Assembly: GCA_963665915.2 (NCBI GenBank)
Contig: CAXXSG010000002.1
Coordinates: 691,688 to 755,687, forward strand
Source: JAFGRU01 sp963665915
Lineage (GTDB): Bacteria; Desulfobacterota; Desulfuromonadia; Desulfuromonadales; JAAYDE01
Direction: 5' to 3'
Length of the DNA: 64,000 nt
The notes beneath the pieces were generated by a model. The model ran no database searches. It was not told the origin of the DNA and saw nothing but the letters and a program-made list of their open reading frames with translations. Of the stretch, positions 35,012 to 44,222 are shown in pieces; positions within the stretch are counted from its first letter, which is position 1, and each line of letters starts with the position of its first letter. Position numbers and translations under genes: made by a program.

Positions 35012-36280
35012 GTGATAAAAAATTTTTTTGGTTATGAATGGTTTGTCAGTTTTCGTTATCTGCGGGCCAAGCGAAAACAAACCTTTATTTCGGTAATTTC
35101 CTTTATTTCAGTCGCTGGGGTGACCCTTGGAGTGGCGGCTTTAATTGTGGTTCTCGCCGTTATGACCGGTTTCCATGATGGTGTCAGGAAGCAGATCCTC
35201 GGCAATATTCCCCATATCCTGGTTCAGAAACAGGGCGGTCAGATCGACTCGTACCAAGAGCTGGGCCGGAAGGTTCAGGAATTCTCACCTCATATCGTTC
35301 AGGTTTCACCTTTTGTTTCCAAGGAGGCCATGCTCCTTTCCCGCAAAAATGTGGCCGCCGTCAACATCAAGGGTGTTGATAGCAATAACAAAATTTTTTC
35401 CCAGAACCTGCTGACTCTCGACAACCGGAAAATTCAGGATCTGCTTTTCGATCGCGATGAAAAGACCCCGGGACTGGTGATTGGCCTGCATACCGCCACC
35501 ACCTTGGGAATCTCCGTCGGTGACAACGTCAATGTCATTCCACCGTTGTTTACCGTGACTCCTTTCGGTGTTATCCCCAAGATGAAACCCTTTCAGGTTG
35601 TGGGTATTTTTCGCCACCGCGGAGGGGTTCTTGACGCTTATTTTGGTTATATCTCACTTCGGGAAGCCCAGGACTTCCTCGGTTACGAGGACAAAGTGTC
35701 AGGCCTCGAGGTCGAACTGGATTCATTCGACAAAACATTCGAAACCGCTCTTTCCCTGCGCAAGGAGCTCCAATTTCCTTATCATGTTCGTTCCTGGGAA
35801 GAGATGTTCGGTTCCTTTCTCGCCGCGTTGAAACTGGAAAAGCTCGGACTGTTTATCGTCCTGACCATTATTGTCCTGGTTGCCGCTTTTAATATTGCCA
35901 CCACCCTGATCATGGTGGTCATGGAAAAATACAAGGATATTGCCATCCTCCGCTCCCTCGGTGCGACGTCCCGCAGTATCATGAAAATTTTCATGCTCGA
36001 AGGACTGGTTGTCGGCGTGCTCGGCACGACCCTCGGGACCTTTCTCGGCGTTGTTCTCGCCAGAAACGCAGACCCCATCATTAAATGGCTGGAGCGGACT
36101 TTTGAGGTCGTCATTTTTGACCAGGCCGTTTATGGCATGGAACACTTCCCTTCCGTGGTCAACGTCATGGATGTCGTCACTGTGGTTACCGTGGCTATGA
36201 CGATTTCCCTGGTGGCCACGGTTTATCCTGCCTGGAGGGCTTCGAAAATGGACCCTGCTGAAGCGTTGCGTTACGATTAA
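35012..36280 (+). CDS. lolC: Lipoprotein-releasing ABC transporter permease LolC/LolE
   Basis: An inner-membrane subunit of 422 residues that extracts lipoproteins for delivery to LolA. It has the family N-terminus FGYEWFVSFRYLRAKRKQTF, one transmembrane helix near residues 25-50, a large periplasmic domain and three C-terminal helices with the MEKYKDIAILRSLGAT coupling segment. The start is GTG at 35012. Only one permease gene precedes lolD, so the complex is probably a LolC-type homodimer, as in many non-enteric bacteria. Confidence 0.9.
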   Translation: MIKNFFGYEWFVSFRYLRAKRKQTFISVISFISVAGVTLGVAALIVVLAVMTGFHDGVRKQILGNIPHILVQKQGGQIDSYQELGRKVQEFSPHIVQVSPFVSKEAMLLSRKNVAAVNIKGVDSNNKIFSQNLLTLDNRKIQDLLFDRDEKTPGLVIGLHTATTLGISVGDNVNVIPPLFTVTPFGVIPKMKPFQVVGIFRHRGGVLDAYFGYISLREAQDFLGYEDKVSGLEVELDSFDKTFETALSLRKELQFPYHVRSWEEMFGSFLAALKLEKLGLFIVLTIIVLVAAFNIATTLIMVVMEKYKDIAILRSLGATSRSIMKIFMLEGLVVGVLGTTLGTFLGVVLARNADPIIKWLERTFEVVIFDQAVYGMEHFPSVVNVMDVVTVVTVAMTISLVATVYPAWRASKMDPAEALRYD

Positions 36281-36297
36281 CTATTCGAGGGCGCATT

Positions 36298-36963
36298 TTG
36301 ATTGAAGTCACTGACCTGACAAAAGGTTTTTTTAAAGAGCACGGCAAGATTGAGGTTCTCAGGGGAATTTCCCTGACGATTAAAAGGCGCGAGCGTGTCG
36401 CTATCATCGGTTCGTCAGGGGCAGGGAAAACCACCCTTATGAATATTCTCGGCGGGCTGGATCACCCAACTACGGGTACTGTCCACATTGAAGACCGGGA
36501 TATTTTTAAACTCAGTTCTGCGGAGCTCGATGGGTTCAGAAACTCTACCATCGGCTTCGTTTATCAGTTTCACCAGCTTCTTCCTGAGTTTACCGCTCTG
36601 GAAAATGTCATGATGCCGGCCCTGATTGCGCGACAATCTTTTGTTGAAGCGTCAAATCATGCAGGGAAACTTCTGGAGCAGGTTGGCCTTGCCCATCGTT
36701 TGCGGCATAAGCCGGGAGAGCTTTCCGGCGGGGAGCAGCAGAGAGTGGCTATTGCCAGGGCTTTGTGCATGAATCCACGCATTCTTCTGGCCGATGAACC
36801 GACAGGTAATCTTGACAGCGGGACCTCCCAGGAAATATTCGAACTCTTGAATGAATTGCATCTCAACGGAGATTTCACCATGGCCATTGTGACCCATAAT
36901 CAGGCTCTTGCGGACCAGCTTGACAGAATTATTGTGATGGTCGATGGACTGGTTGAGAGATAG
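36298..36963 (+). CDS. lolD: Lipoprotein-releasing ABC transporter ATPase LolD
   Basis: The cytoplasmic ATPase partner of LolC. The 221-residue protein has Walker A GSSGAGKTTL, a Q-loop in FVYQFHQLLPEF, signature LSGGEQQRVAIARAL and Walker B ILLADEPTGNLD. The start is TTG at 36298, with GAGG before it and 17 bp after lolC. Confidence 0.94.
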   Translation: MIEVTDLTKGFFKEHGKIEVLRGISLTIKRRERVAIIGSSGAGKTTLMNILGGLDHPTTGTVHIEDRDIFKLSSAELDGFRNSTIGFVYQFHQLLPEFTALENVMMPALIARQSFVEASNHAGKLLEQVGLAHRLRHKPGELSGGEQQRVAIARALCMNPRILLADEPTGNLDSGTSQEIFELLNELHLNGDFTMAIVTHNQALADQLDRIIVMVDGLVER

Positions 36964-36970
36964 TTTTTGG

Positions 36971-36999
36971 TTTACAGCTTCAGGGAATTTACCTATAGT
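36971..36999 (+). promoter_or_regulatory. Sigma70-type promoter of the bamA-lpx operon
   Basis: TTTACA (36971-36976), a 17-nt spacer and TATAGT (36994-36999), about 30 nt ahead of the bamA ATG. It is the only good promoter seen before the long run of envelope genes to about 51780. Confidence 0.6.
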
Positions 37000-37036
37000 T
37001 ATCGTGCCTTGATTCTAATTGGAGTTATTGAATTGT

Positions 37037-39295
37037 ATGCGCCAACTATTTGTTTTTATTAAAGCCATTATATTTTTTCTGTTTATCTCAGGGATAATTC
37101 CAGCGTGGGGGCAATCCTATAACATCGGCGATGTACAGGTCCAGGGCAACCGGCGAGTGGAGCTTAGCACTATTCATTCAGTTCTAAGCATTCAACCCGG
37201 TTCTGAAATTTCCCTGGAAGATATCGACCGCGATATTCAAGCTATATTTAAGCTGGGCCGTTTCAAAAATGTTGAAGCCGATGTTTCCCAAAAAGGAAGC
37301 ATTTATATTCTGACCTATCTGGTGGAAGAAAGGCCCCTGGTCCGTCAGGTCAATTTTTCCGGTAATAAAGAGTTGCCTCTTGAAACACTTGAGGCGGCCC
37401 TGACCTTTAAAGCTCCTGATCTTTTTGACCCCAACAAGGTGAAAAACAGCCTTGAGGCGATTCGGATGAAATACCACGCCGCCGGGTATTATGCTGCTGA
37501 AATCACTTCGGATGTGCATATCAACAAATCCCTGGAAGCTTTTGTGACTTTCCTCATCAAAGAAGGGGATATTATCCGAATCAAAAAGATCAACTTTCTA
37601 GGCAATACGGTTTTTTCCGACCGGCAGCTGAGAAAGGTCATGGAAACCAAGGAAAAATGGTTCCTCTCCTGGATTTTTGAACGCGGGACCTACAATAAGG
37701 AAATTGTTCGCATCGACAGGGAAAGAATTGCCGATCAGTATTTTAATGAAGGCTATATTGATATTAAAGTCAGTGATCCGCAGGTTTTATTAAGTGAGGA
37801 CAGGGAAAATATTTTTCTGCGTTTTGACCTCGACGAAGGGGCTCAGTACCGAGCCGGGCATATTGATATCCAGGGAGACTTAATCGCTGACAAAGAAGAA
37901 ATCCGCGACCAAATATTACTTAAGGAGGGGGATGTCTTCAGCCGCAAAAAAGTCCGGGAGAGTGTGATTGGCGTCAATGATTTTTACGCTGATCGCGGTT
38001 ATGCCTATGTGAATGTTACTCCCCGCACCCCGACTAACACAAAAAAAAGAACCATTGACCTTATTCTGAATATTGAAAAAGGGGTTGAAGTGAGCATCGA
38101 GCGGATTCGTGTCCGCGGCAACACCAAGACTCGCGATAAAGTGGTCCGACGGGAAATGACCGTTGCTGAAGGAGATAAATATAACGCCGGAGCCTTGAAA
38201 GAGAGCAAAAGACGTGTCCACAACCTCGGCTTTTTCGATGAGGTCAGTGTTGCTACCAGTCAGGGGAGCGATGAAGCGCACATGAATCTTGATGTGGATG
38301 TCAAAGAGCGCCCGTCAGGGTCTTTTTCTCTGGGCTTTGGCTATTCTTCGGTGGATAATTTTATTTTTCAGGGCGCCCTGACCCAGGAAAATCTTTTAGG
38401 GCTTGGGCTGAAGTCGACTTTTTCTGCCGCCCTTGGGGGTTCAACCACGACCTACCGGGTCGGTGTTCTCGACCCCTACTTTCTTGACTCCAGGTTTTCC
38501 GTAGGTTTTGATCTCTTTAAAACCGAAAGAGAGTATAGCTCTTTCACCCTGGATTCCTTAGGCGGTGATCTGAAACTCGGCTTCCCCCTGGGGTTTTTAG
38601 ATACCCGGGCATTTTTTGTTTACAGGTATGAAAAAAAAGACATCAGCGATGTCGACGATGAAGCTTCTTTTTACATCCGCCAGCAGGAAGGAAAATCGAC
38701 CCTGTCCTCCATAACATCTTCGCTGATACGGGACACACTGGACTACAGACTCGATCCGACCAAAGGCTCGATTTCCAGTGCTTCTGTTGAATATGCAGGA
38801 ATTGGGGGAACTGAACATTTCATCAAATACCTGGCAGGTTCCCGTCACTACTTTCCAATGATGTGGGGGACTGTCTTTTCCGTTAACGGGCAAATTGGGT
38901 ATATCCAGAAAACCACTGATGATGACGTCCCCATTGATGAGAGGTTTTTTCTTGGAGGCTTGAACACCATGCGTGGCTTTGCAGCACGGGAAGTTGGCCC
39001 AAGAGATGACGCTACTGGAGATTTTACCGGTGGGGTTAAACAAGCTTTCTTTAATTTTGAGTTTATTTTCCCCTTGATGAAAGACCTCGGCATGAAGGGT
39101 GTCCTCTTTTTTGACACTGGTAATTCCTGGGATGGCGGCGATGAATATTTTTCCAAAATGCGTTACAGTGTTGGTGGTGGTATTCGCTGGTTCAGCCCGA
39201 TGGGTCCGTTGCGGATCGAGTGGGGCTACAATTTAGATCCTGAAGACTATGAAGAAACTTCTGAGCTTGATTTTTCAATCGGACGAATGTTCTAA
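37037..39295 (+). CDS. bamA: Outer membrane protein assembly factor BamA
   Basis: The core of the beta-barrel assembly machine. From ATG 37037 it has 752 residues: a signal peptide ending near AWGQ, five POTRA repeats (to about 340, beginning YNIGDVQVQGNRRV), then a 16-strand barrel with the lid-loop motif MRGFAAREVGP (VRGF-type) and a C-terminal Phe (IGRMF). A TTG at 37019 would add six residues before the signal peptide. Skp, LpxD, FabZ and LpxA follow, as in the E. coli order. Confidence 0.95.
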   Translation: MRQLFVFIKAIIFFLFISGIIPAWGQSYNIGDVQVQGNRRVELSTIHSVLSIQPGSEISLEDIDRDIQAIFKLGRFKNVEADVSQKGSIYILTYLVEERPLVRQVNFSGNKELPLETLEAALTFKAPDLFDPNKVKNSLEAIRMKYHAAGYYAAEITSDVHINKSLEAFVTFLIKEGDIIRIKKINFLGNTVFSDRQLRKVMETKEKWFLSWIFERGTYNKEIVRIDRERIADQYFNEGYIDIKVSDPQVLLSEDRENIFLRFDLDEGAQYRAGHIDIQGDLIADKEEIRDQILLKEGDVFSRKKVRESVIGVNDFYADRGYAYVNVTPRTPTNTKKRTIDLILNIEKGVEVSIERIRVRGNTKTRDKVVRREMTVAEGDKYNAGALKESKRRVHNLGFFDEVSVATSQGSDEAHMNLDVDVKERPSGSFSLGFGYSSVDNFIFQGALTQENLLGLGLKSTFSAALGGSTTTYRVGVLDPYFLDSRFSVGFDLFKTEREYSSFTLDSLGGDLKLGFPLGFLDTRAFFVYRYEKKDISDVDDEASFYIRQQEGKSTLSSITSSLIRDTLDYRLDPTKGSISSASVEYAGIGGTEHFIKYLAGSRHYFPMMWGTVFSVNGQIGYIQKTTDDDVPIDERFFLGGLNTMRGFAAREVGPRDDATGDFTGGVKQAFFNFEFIFPLMKDLGMKGVLFFDTGNSWDGGDEYFSKMRYSVGGGIRWFSPMGPLRIEWGYNLDPEDYEETSELDFSIGRMF

Positions 39296-39315
39296 AAATG
39301 AATGAGGAGAGAAAC

Positions 39316-39843
39316 ATGAAAAGCCGTTTTTTTATTCTGTTATTCCTGTCCCTGTTTTTTCTTGCAACGCCTGTGACCGCTGCGCAATCTAAACTTGCTT
39401 ATGTAGATCTTCAAGAAGCTCTGAACAATTCACAGGCCGGAAAGGATGCTAAAGTAAAAATTGCCCAAAAGGCCAAGACATACGAGTCTGAATTTGTTGA
39501 AAAGCGGAAACAACTCAAAGATCTTGGTGAAAATCTCAAAAAACAGATGGCTCTTCTTTCACCCGAAGCGAAAAGAGAAAAAGAGAGAGAATATCAGCAG
39601 AAGGTGACGGAATTTCAAAGAGCGACCAAGGACGCTCAGGATAACCTCAAGCAACAGGATGCCGATCATACCCGGGAGATTGTCAGGGCGCTGGTGAAAG
39701 TTGTTGAAAAAATCGGCAAAAAAGATGGATATACCCTTGTTTTTGAAAAAGGCGAAGGTTCCATTCTTTATGCGGACAAAAACATTGACATAACTGCCCA
39801 AGTAATCAAAGCCTACGATAAAGATTTCAAAAGCGCGAAATAA
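39316..39843 (+). CDS. skp: Periplasmic chaperone Skp/OmpH
   Basis: A 175-residue periplasmic holdase for unfolded outer-membrane proteins. It has a clear signal peptide (FFILLFLSLFFLATPVTA), the SKLAYVDLQEALNNS strand and then about 90 residues of charged coiled coil. The ATG at 39316 follows TGAGGAGAG; the earlier ATG at 39298 lies before that ribosome binding site. It sits directly between bamA and lpxD. Confidence 0.92.
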   Translation: MKSRFFILLFLSLFFLATPVTAAQSKLAYVDLQEALNNSQAGKDAKVKIAQKAKTYESEFVEKRKQLKDLGENLKKQMALLSPEAKREKEREYQQKVTEFQRATKDAQDNLKQQDADHTREIVRALVKVVEKIGKKDGYTLVFEKGEGSILYADKNIDITAQVIKAYDKDFKSAK

Positions 39844-39857
39844 ATATGAGGTGCAAG

Positions 39858-40898
39858 GTGGCCACTCTTGGTGATCTCGCAAAACTGGTTGAAGGCGAAC
39901 TTGTCGGTGAACCGGAAGTGGAAATCTCATCGGTTGCCCCCATCGATTGTGCCCAGGACGGGCAGATAACCTTTCTGGCGAATAAAAAGTTCCTCAATAA
40001 AGTCGGAACCTCAGAGGCCTCAGCCATGATTGTTCCCCCAGGTATCGACCTGTTGGGGAAACCGGGGATTGTCACCAGTAATCCCTACCTGGCTTTTGCC
40101 AAGATCCTGAAGGCTTTGGCTGTTGAACGGCCACCATGCTTCGGCATTATGGATGGGAGTTCGGTTGCCGCCTCGGCCCGGATTGGAGATGGATCAACCA
40201 TCTTCCCCGGATGTTATGTCGGCGACAATGTTGTTATTGGCAAAGGTTCGGTTCTCTATCCAAATGCCGTACTATATCAGAATGTTGCTGTTGGCGATGA
40301 TTGCGTTATCCATTCGAATGCGGTGATAAGAGAAGGGTGCCAGCTTGGGTGCCGCGTTATTCTTCAACCTTCCGCCGTTATCGGCTCCGATGGGTTCGGT
40401 TATGCCCCGGACGGTCTCTCGTATTACAAAATCCCACAGGTCGGGATTGTTGTTCTCGAAGATGATGTTGAAATTGGAGCCGCCTCCTGTGTCGATCGGG
40501 CTGCCTTGGGAGTAACGCGAATAAAAAGAGGGACAAAAATCGATAATCTCGTTCAGGTCGCTCATAACGTCACGATCGGAGAAGATACCATCATTGTCGC
40601 CCAGGTCGGAATTGCCGGCAGCACATCTGTGGGAAATCACTGTACCTTTGGTGGGCAGGTTGCTATAGCGGGGCATGTTTCCATCGGCGATAATGTCATG
40701 ATTGCCGCCCGTGGAGGTGTTTCCGGCAACCTGAAACCCAATCAGATCCTATCCGGGGCTCCCGTTATGGAACATCGGGAGTGGCTGAAAGCCACAATGA
40801 CTTTCCCCAAGCTTCCTGAGATGAGAAAGGAACTGCTCAAGCTTCAGAGAAAAGTTGCTGAATTGGAGGTTTTATTTCAAGAGGGGGAGAAATCATGA
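39858..40898 (+). CDS. lpxD: UDP-3-O-acylglucosamine N-acyltransferase LpxD
   Basis: Adds the second R-3-hydroxyacyl chain in lipid A synthesis. The 346-residue protein has an N-terminal uridine-binding domain, a left-handed beta-helix of hexapeptide repeats, the catalytic-His region LVQVAHNVTIGED and a C-terminal helix. The start is taken as GTG 39858, with GAGG six bases upstream, although ATG 39846 is in frame. It overlaps fabZ by 4 bp. With GnnAB present, both LpxA and LpxD would make amide links. Confidence 0.94.
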   Translation: MATLGDLAKLVEGELVGEPEVEISSVAPIDCAQDGQITFLANKKFLNKVGTSEASAMIVPPGIDLLGKPGIVTSNPYLAFAKILKALAVERPPCFGIMDGSSVAASARIGDGSTIFPGCYVGDNVVIGKGSVLYPNAVLYQNVAVGDDCVIHSNAVIREGCQLGCRVILQPSAVIGSDGFGYAPDGLSYYKIPQVGIVVLEDDVEIGAASCVDRAALGVTRIKRGTKIDNLVQVAHNVTIGEDTIIVAQVGIAGSTSVGNHCTFGGQVAIAGHVSIGDNVMIAARGGVSGNLKPNQILSGAPVMEHREWLKATMTFPKLPEMRKELLKLQRKVAELEVLFQEGEKS

Positions 40899-41341
40899 CG
40901 ACTTTAAACATTAACGAAATTATGGATATATTGCCACATCGGTATCCTTTTCTTCTTGTTGATCGTATCCTTGAAATAAGGGAAGATAAAAAAATTACCG
41001 GTTTGAAGAACGTCAGCGTAAACGAACCATTTTTCCTGGGACATTTCCCCGGCGAACCGATTATGCCTGGAGTTCTGATTGTTGAAGCCATGGCACAGGT
41101 CGGGGGCATTTTTGCGATTGTCACTCAGAATATTCCTTCCAATATGAACACCTATTTTGTCGGAATTGACAATGCCAAATTTCGCAGGCCCGTTGTTCCA
41201 GGTGATGTGCTACGGCTTGAACTTGAACTTCTTAAACAGCGCCGCGGGATTTATTTCTTTCACGGTGAAGCCTATGTGGACGATGATCTGGTTGCCGAGG
41301 CTGATTTGAAGGCGACATTTGCCCTGAAAAAGGAATCCTGA
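40895..41341 (+). CDS. fabZ: 3-hydroxyacyl-ACP dehydratase FabZ
   Basis: A hot-dog-fold dehydratase of 148 residues. The PHRYPFLLVDRILE start and the catalytic His and Glu in HFPGEPIMPGVLIVEAMAQ are intact. It competes with LpxA for 3-hydroxyacyl-ACP, so its place between lpxD and lpxA links membrane fatty acid and lipid A synthesis. It overlaps lpxD by 4 bp and lies 4 bp before lpxA. Confidence 0.97.
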   Translation: MTTLNINEIMDILPHRYPFLLVDRILEIREDKKITGLKNVSVNEPFFLGHFPGEPIMPGVLIVEAMAQVGGIFAIVTQNIPSNMNTYFVGIDNAKFRRPVVPGDVLRLELELLKQRRGIYFFHGEAYVDDDLVAEADLKATFALKKES

Positions 41342-41345
41342 TCGG

Positions 41346-42116
41346 ATGATTCATTCGACAGCCATAATCCATGAAGGAGCTCAGCTTGACGCCAATGTCC
41401 AAGTGGGTCCCTACGCAGTTATTGGCGAGAATGTTAAGATTGGGGCTGGAACCATCATCGGTCCTCATACGGTTTTGGAAGGATTTACCGAAATAGGGAG
41501 CGATAACCGTATTTTCCAGTTTGCTTCCGTCGGTGCCATTCCCCAGGATTTGAAGTATTCTGGGGAAAAGACGCGGCTCATTATAGGGAATGGGAATTCA
41601 ATACGGGAATTTACCACAATTCATCTCGGGACTGAATCCGGCTGTGGAGAAACTCGGATCGGCAACAACAATCTTCTCATGGCATACTCTCATGTGGCTC
41701 ATGATTGCCGCTTGGGTGATCATTGCATACTTGCGAATTGCGCTACTCTGGGTGGCCATGTTGAGATTCACGACTATGCGATTTTGGGTGGACTTTCCGC
41801 TGTGCATCAATTCTGTCGTATTGGCTGTCACTGCTTGATCAGTGGCGGATCCATGGTCGGGCAGGATATTCTTCCTTACACCATTGCCCAGGGTGATCGC
41901 GCCAAGCCGGTTGGGATCAACCTGGTTGGGCTCAAAAGAAGGGGTTTTTCCGAACAGGTGCTCCGTGACCTGAAAATCGCCTATAAAATTCTTTTTCGAT
42001 CAGGACTCAAAACAGCTGAAGCGGTTCAAAAGGTTGCTGGGGAAGTTCAGGACGCTCCGGAAATTAAAAATTTGCTCGATTTCTTTGAAAACAGCGATAG
42101 AGGTATTGCTCGCTGA
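41346..42116 (+). CDS. lpxA: UDP-N-acetylglucosamine acyltransferase LpxA
   Basis: The first step of lipid A synthesis. The 256-residue left-handed beta-helix protein has catalytic His119 (SHVAHDC, equivalent to E. coli H125) and the GLSAVHQFCRIG segment. By hand alignment Gly167 matches E. coli Gly173, the acyl-chain ruler, which would allow a long chain. The adjacent gnnA- and gnnB-like genes suggest the true acceptor may be the 3-amino sugar UDP-GlcNAc3N. Confidence 0.96.
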   Translation: MIHSTAIIHEGAQLDANVQVGPYAVIGENVKIGAGTIIGPHTVLEGFTEIGSDNRIFQFASVGAIPQDLKYSGEKTRLIIGNGNSIREFTTIHLGTESGCGETRIGNNNLLMAYSHVAHDCRLGDHCILANCATLGGHVEIHDYAILGGLSAVHQFCRIGCHCLISGGSMVGQDILPYTIAQGDRAKPVGINLVGLKRRGFSEQVLRDLKIAYKILFRSGLKTAEAVQKVAGEVQDAPEIKNLLDFFENSDRGIAR

Positions 42117-42140
42117 CCTTAGCAAAGGAAATAATTTATC

Positions 42141-43088
42141 ATGACTCTTCGTGCCGGTGTTATCGGGGTAGGTTATCTTGGAAGATTCCATGCGCAGAAA
42201 TATGCGCTTCTGGAGGAAACGGAGTTGGTGGGTGTTGTAGATAGTGATCCACAACGTGCTGAAGTGGTTGCCGCTGAGTGTGGAACCTCTGCTTTTACCG
42301 ACTATTCCTCCTTGCTGGAGAAGGTCGATTTAATTTCTATTGCTGTTCCCACACAGGATCATTATTCTGTTGCCAGGGAATGCCTTGCCGCAGGATGCCA
42401 TGTTCTTATTGAAAAGCCCATTACTCAGACGGTCCAGGAGGCGGAAGAACTTATTGAGATAGCAAAAACCCAGAAGGTTGTTTTCCAGGTTGGACATCTG
42501 GAGCGTTTTAACCCCGCTATTCTCGCCTTGGAAGGGGTGCTGAAGGAACCGATGTTTATCGAGTCTCATCGCATGGCTCCTTTCAAACCTCGGGGAACAG
42601 ATGTCAATGTGGTTCTCGACCTTATGATTCATGATATCGATATCATTCTTAATCTGGTGCGTTCAGATTTAAAAAGCATCCATGCCGTTGGTGTTCCAGT
42701 TCTTTCCAATGAAGTTGATATTGCCAATGTTCGCCTGCAATTTGAGTCCGGCTGTGTGGCAAATGTCACGGCTAGTCGGGTCAGTCTCGAAGGGATGAGG
42801 AAAATCCGTCTTTTCCAATCCGACGCCTACATTTCCATTGATTATCAGAACAGAAAAATAGCTGTTTTCAGGAAAGGGGCTGGAGAAAGCCATCTGCCAG
42901 GTCTCCCAGATATCGGTATGAAGGTTGATACGTTCGAACAGAGGGATGCACTTTTGGATGAAATAAAGTCATTCATCCAGTCGATTCTAAAACAAGAGGC
43001 TCCGGTCGTCTCCGCTGAAGATGGCAAGAAAGCTCTGGAAGTTGCGATTAAGATCAGCCAATCCTTGAACCAGGCTTTTCCCCGGTAA
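42141..43088 (+). CDS. gnnA: Gfo/Idh/MocA oxidoreductase, probable UDP-GlcNAc 3-dehydrogenase
   Basis: An NAD-dependent sugar oxidoreductase of 315 residues. The Rossmann motif is GVGYLGRFHAQKYA, the family EKP motif is IEKPITQTVQEAEELI, and GHLERFNPA lies in the middle. The position between lpxA and lpxB, next to a sugar aminotransferase, matches the gnnA-gnnB pair shown in Acidithiobacillus ferrooxidans to convert UDP-GlcNAc into UDP-GlcNAc3N through a 3-keto intermediate. The family is certain; the substrate is inferred from context. Confidence 0.75.
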   Translation: MTLRAGVIGVGYLGRFHAQKYALLEETELVGVVDSDPQRAEVVAAECGTSAFTDYSSLLEKVDLISIAVPTQDHYSVARECLAAGCHVLIEKPITQTVQEAEELIEIAKTQKVVFQVGHLERFNPAILALEGVLKEPMFIESHRMAPFKPRGTDVNVVLDLMIHDIDIILNLVRSDLKSIHAVGVPVLSNEVDIANVRLQFESGCVANVTASRVSLEGMRKIRLFQSDAYISIDYQNRKIAVFRKGAGESHLPGLPDIGMKVDTFEQRDALLDEIKSFIQSILKQEAPVVSAEDGKKALEVAIKISQSLNQAFPR

Positions 43089-43118
43089 TCCCTCCCCATT
43101 CTACATGAGGTGCAATAA

Positions 43119-44213
43119 ATGAAAATCCCGATGGTGGACCTTAAAGTCCAATTCGCCAACTACAAACAGGAAATCGAAAACGATCTTCTTTCCGCACTGG
43201 AAAATACGCAGTTTATTCTGGGCCCCAATGTGCGCTCTTTTGAACAGGAAACGGCGGCCTATTTAAAAGTTAAACATGCCATCGGGGTTGCCTCTGGCAC
43301 CGATGCCCTTCATCTAGCCCTGCGTGCGGCTGGAATTCAGGAAGGGGATGAAGTCATTACAACTCCTTTCACCTTTATCGCAACCGCTGAGGCCATCAGT
43401 TATGTCGGTGCCAAACCGGTTTTCGTCGACATTGACCCTGCCACCTTCAACATCAATCCCGATCTGATCGAGGGCGCCATAACTTCAAGAACGAAAGCTA
43501 TTCTGCCGGTGCACCTGTTTGGTCAGCCGGCGGATATGAAACCGATTCAGGCACTTTGCCAAAAATACAATCTAAAAAACATTGAAGATTGTGCTCAGTC
43601 CTTTGGTGCCGAAATTGAAGGTCGACAAACCGGTACATTTGGTGAATTTGGCTGTTTTTCTTTTTTCCCCAGTAAAAACCTCGGAGGATTTGGGGACGGA
43701 GGTCTCATAATCACGGATACTGACGAATTGGCTGACAATGTCCGGATTCTGAGAAACCATGGCAGTCATCAGCGCTATATTCATTCTGTGATTGGATACA
43801 ACTCCCGTCTCGATGAACTGCAGGCAGTGATTTTGCGCATTAAACTGAAACATATTGACGAGTTTAATCGCTTGCGGAGGGAAAACGCTCTTTACTATAA
43901 TGAGAGACTTCAACACCCTGGGATAAGAACACCTGTTGAAGGTCCCGGTTTAAAGCATGTTTATCATCAGTACACCATTCTGACCGAAAAACGGGACACC
44001 ATACAAAAAGCTCTTCAGGACGCAGGAATCGCGTCAGCTGTTTACTATCCGATCCCCCTGCATCGTCAAGAGGTGTATCTTAAGGACTACGCAGATATTT
44101 CTCTTCCAGTTTCTGAAAAGATGGCCGAAGAAGTCCTGTCTCTTCCCATCTTTCCTGAGCTCCAGAAAGCCCAGATCGACGAGATCTGCAACGTTTTGCT
44201 CGGATCTCTTTAG
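43119..44213 (+). CDS. gnnB: DegT/DnrJ/EryC1 aminotransferase, probable GnnB
   Basis: PLP-dependent sugar aminotransferase of 364 residues. It has MVDLKVQFANYKQEIE, GVASGTDALHLALRAAG, NIEDCAQSFGAE and the PLP lysine in FFPSKNLGGFGDGG. The likely job is to transfer an amino group from glutamate to the 3-keto sugar made by the preceding enzyme. Spacing is 30 bp from gnnA and 9 bp from lpxB, so it belongs to the lipid A operon. Confidence 0.75.
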   Translation: MKIPMVDLKVQFANYKQEIENDLLSALENTQFILGPNVRSFEQETAAYLKVKHAIGVASGTDALHLALRAAGIQEGDEVITTPFTFIATAEAISYVGAKPVFVDIDPATFNINPDLIEGAITSRTKAILPVHLFGQPADMKPIQALCQKYNLKNIEDCAQSFGAEIEGRQTGTFGEFGCFSFFPSKNLGGFGDGGLIITDTDELADNVRILRNHGSHQRYIHSVIGYNSRLDELQAVILRIKLKHIDEFNRLRRENALYYNERLQHPGIRTPVEGPGLKHVYHQYTILTEKRDTIQKALQDAGIASAVYYPIPLHRQEVYLKDYADISLPVSEKMAEEVLSLPIFPELQKAQIDEICNVLLGSL

Positions 44214-44222
44214 AATGAGATA

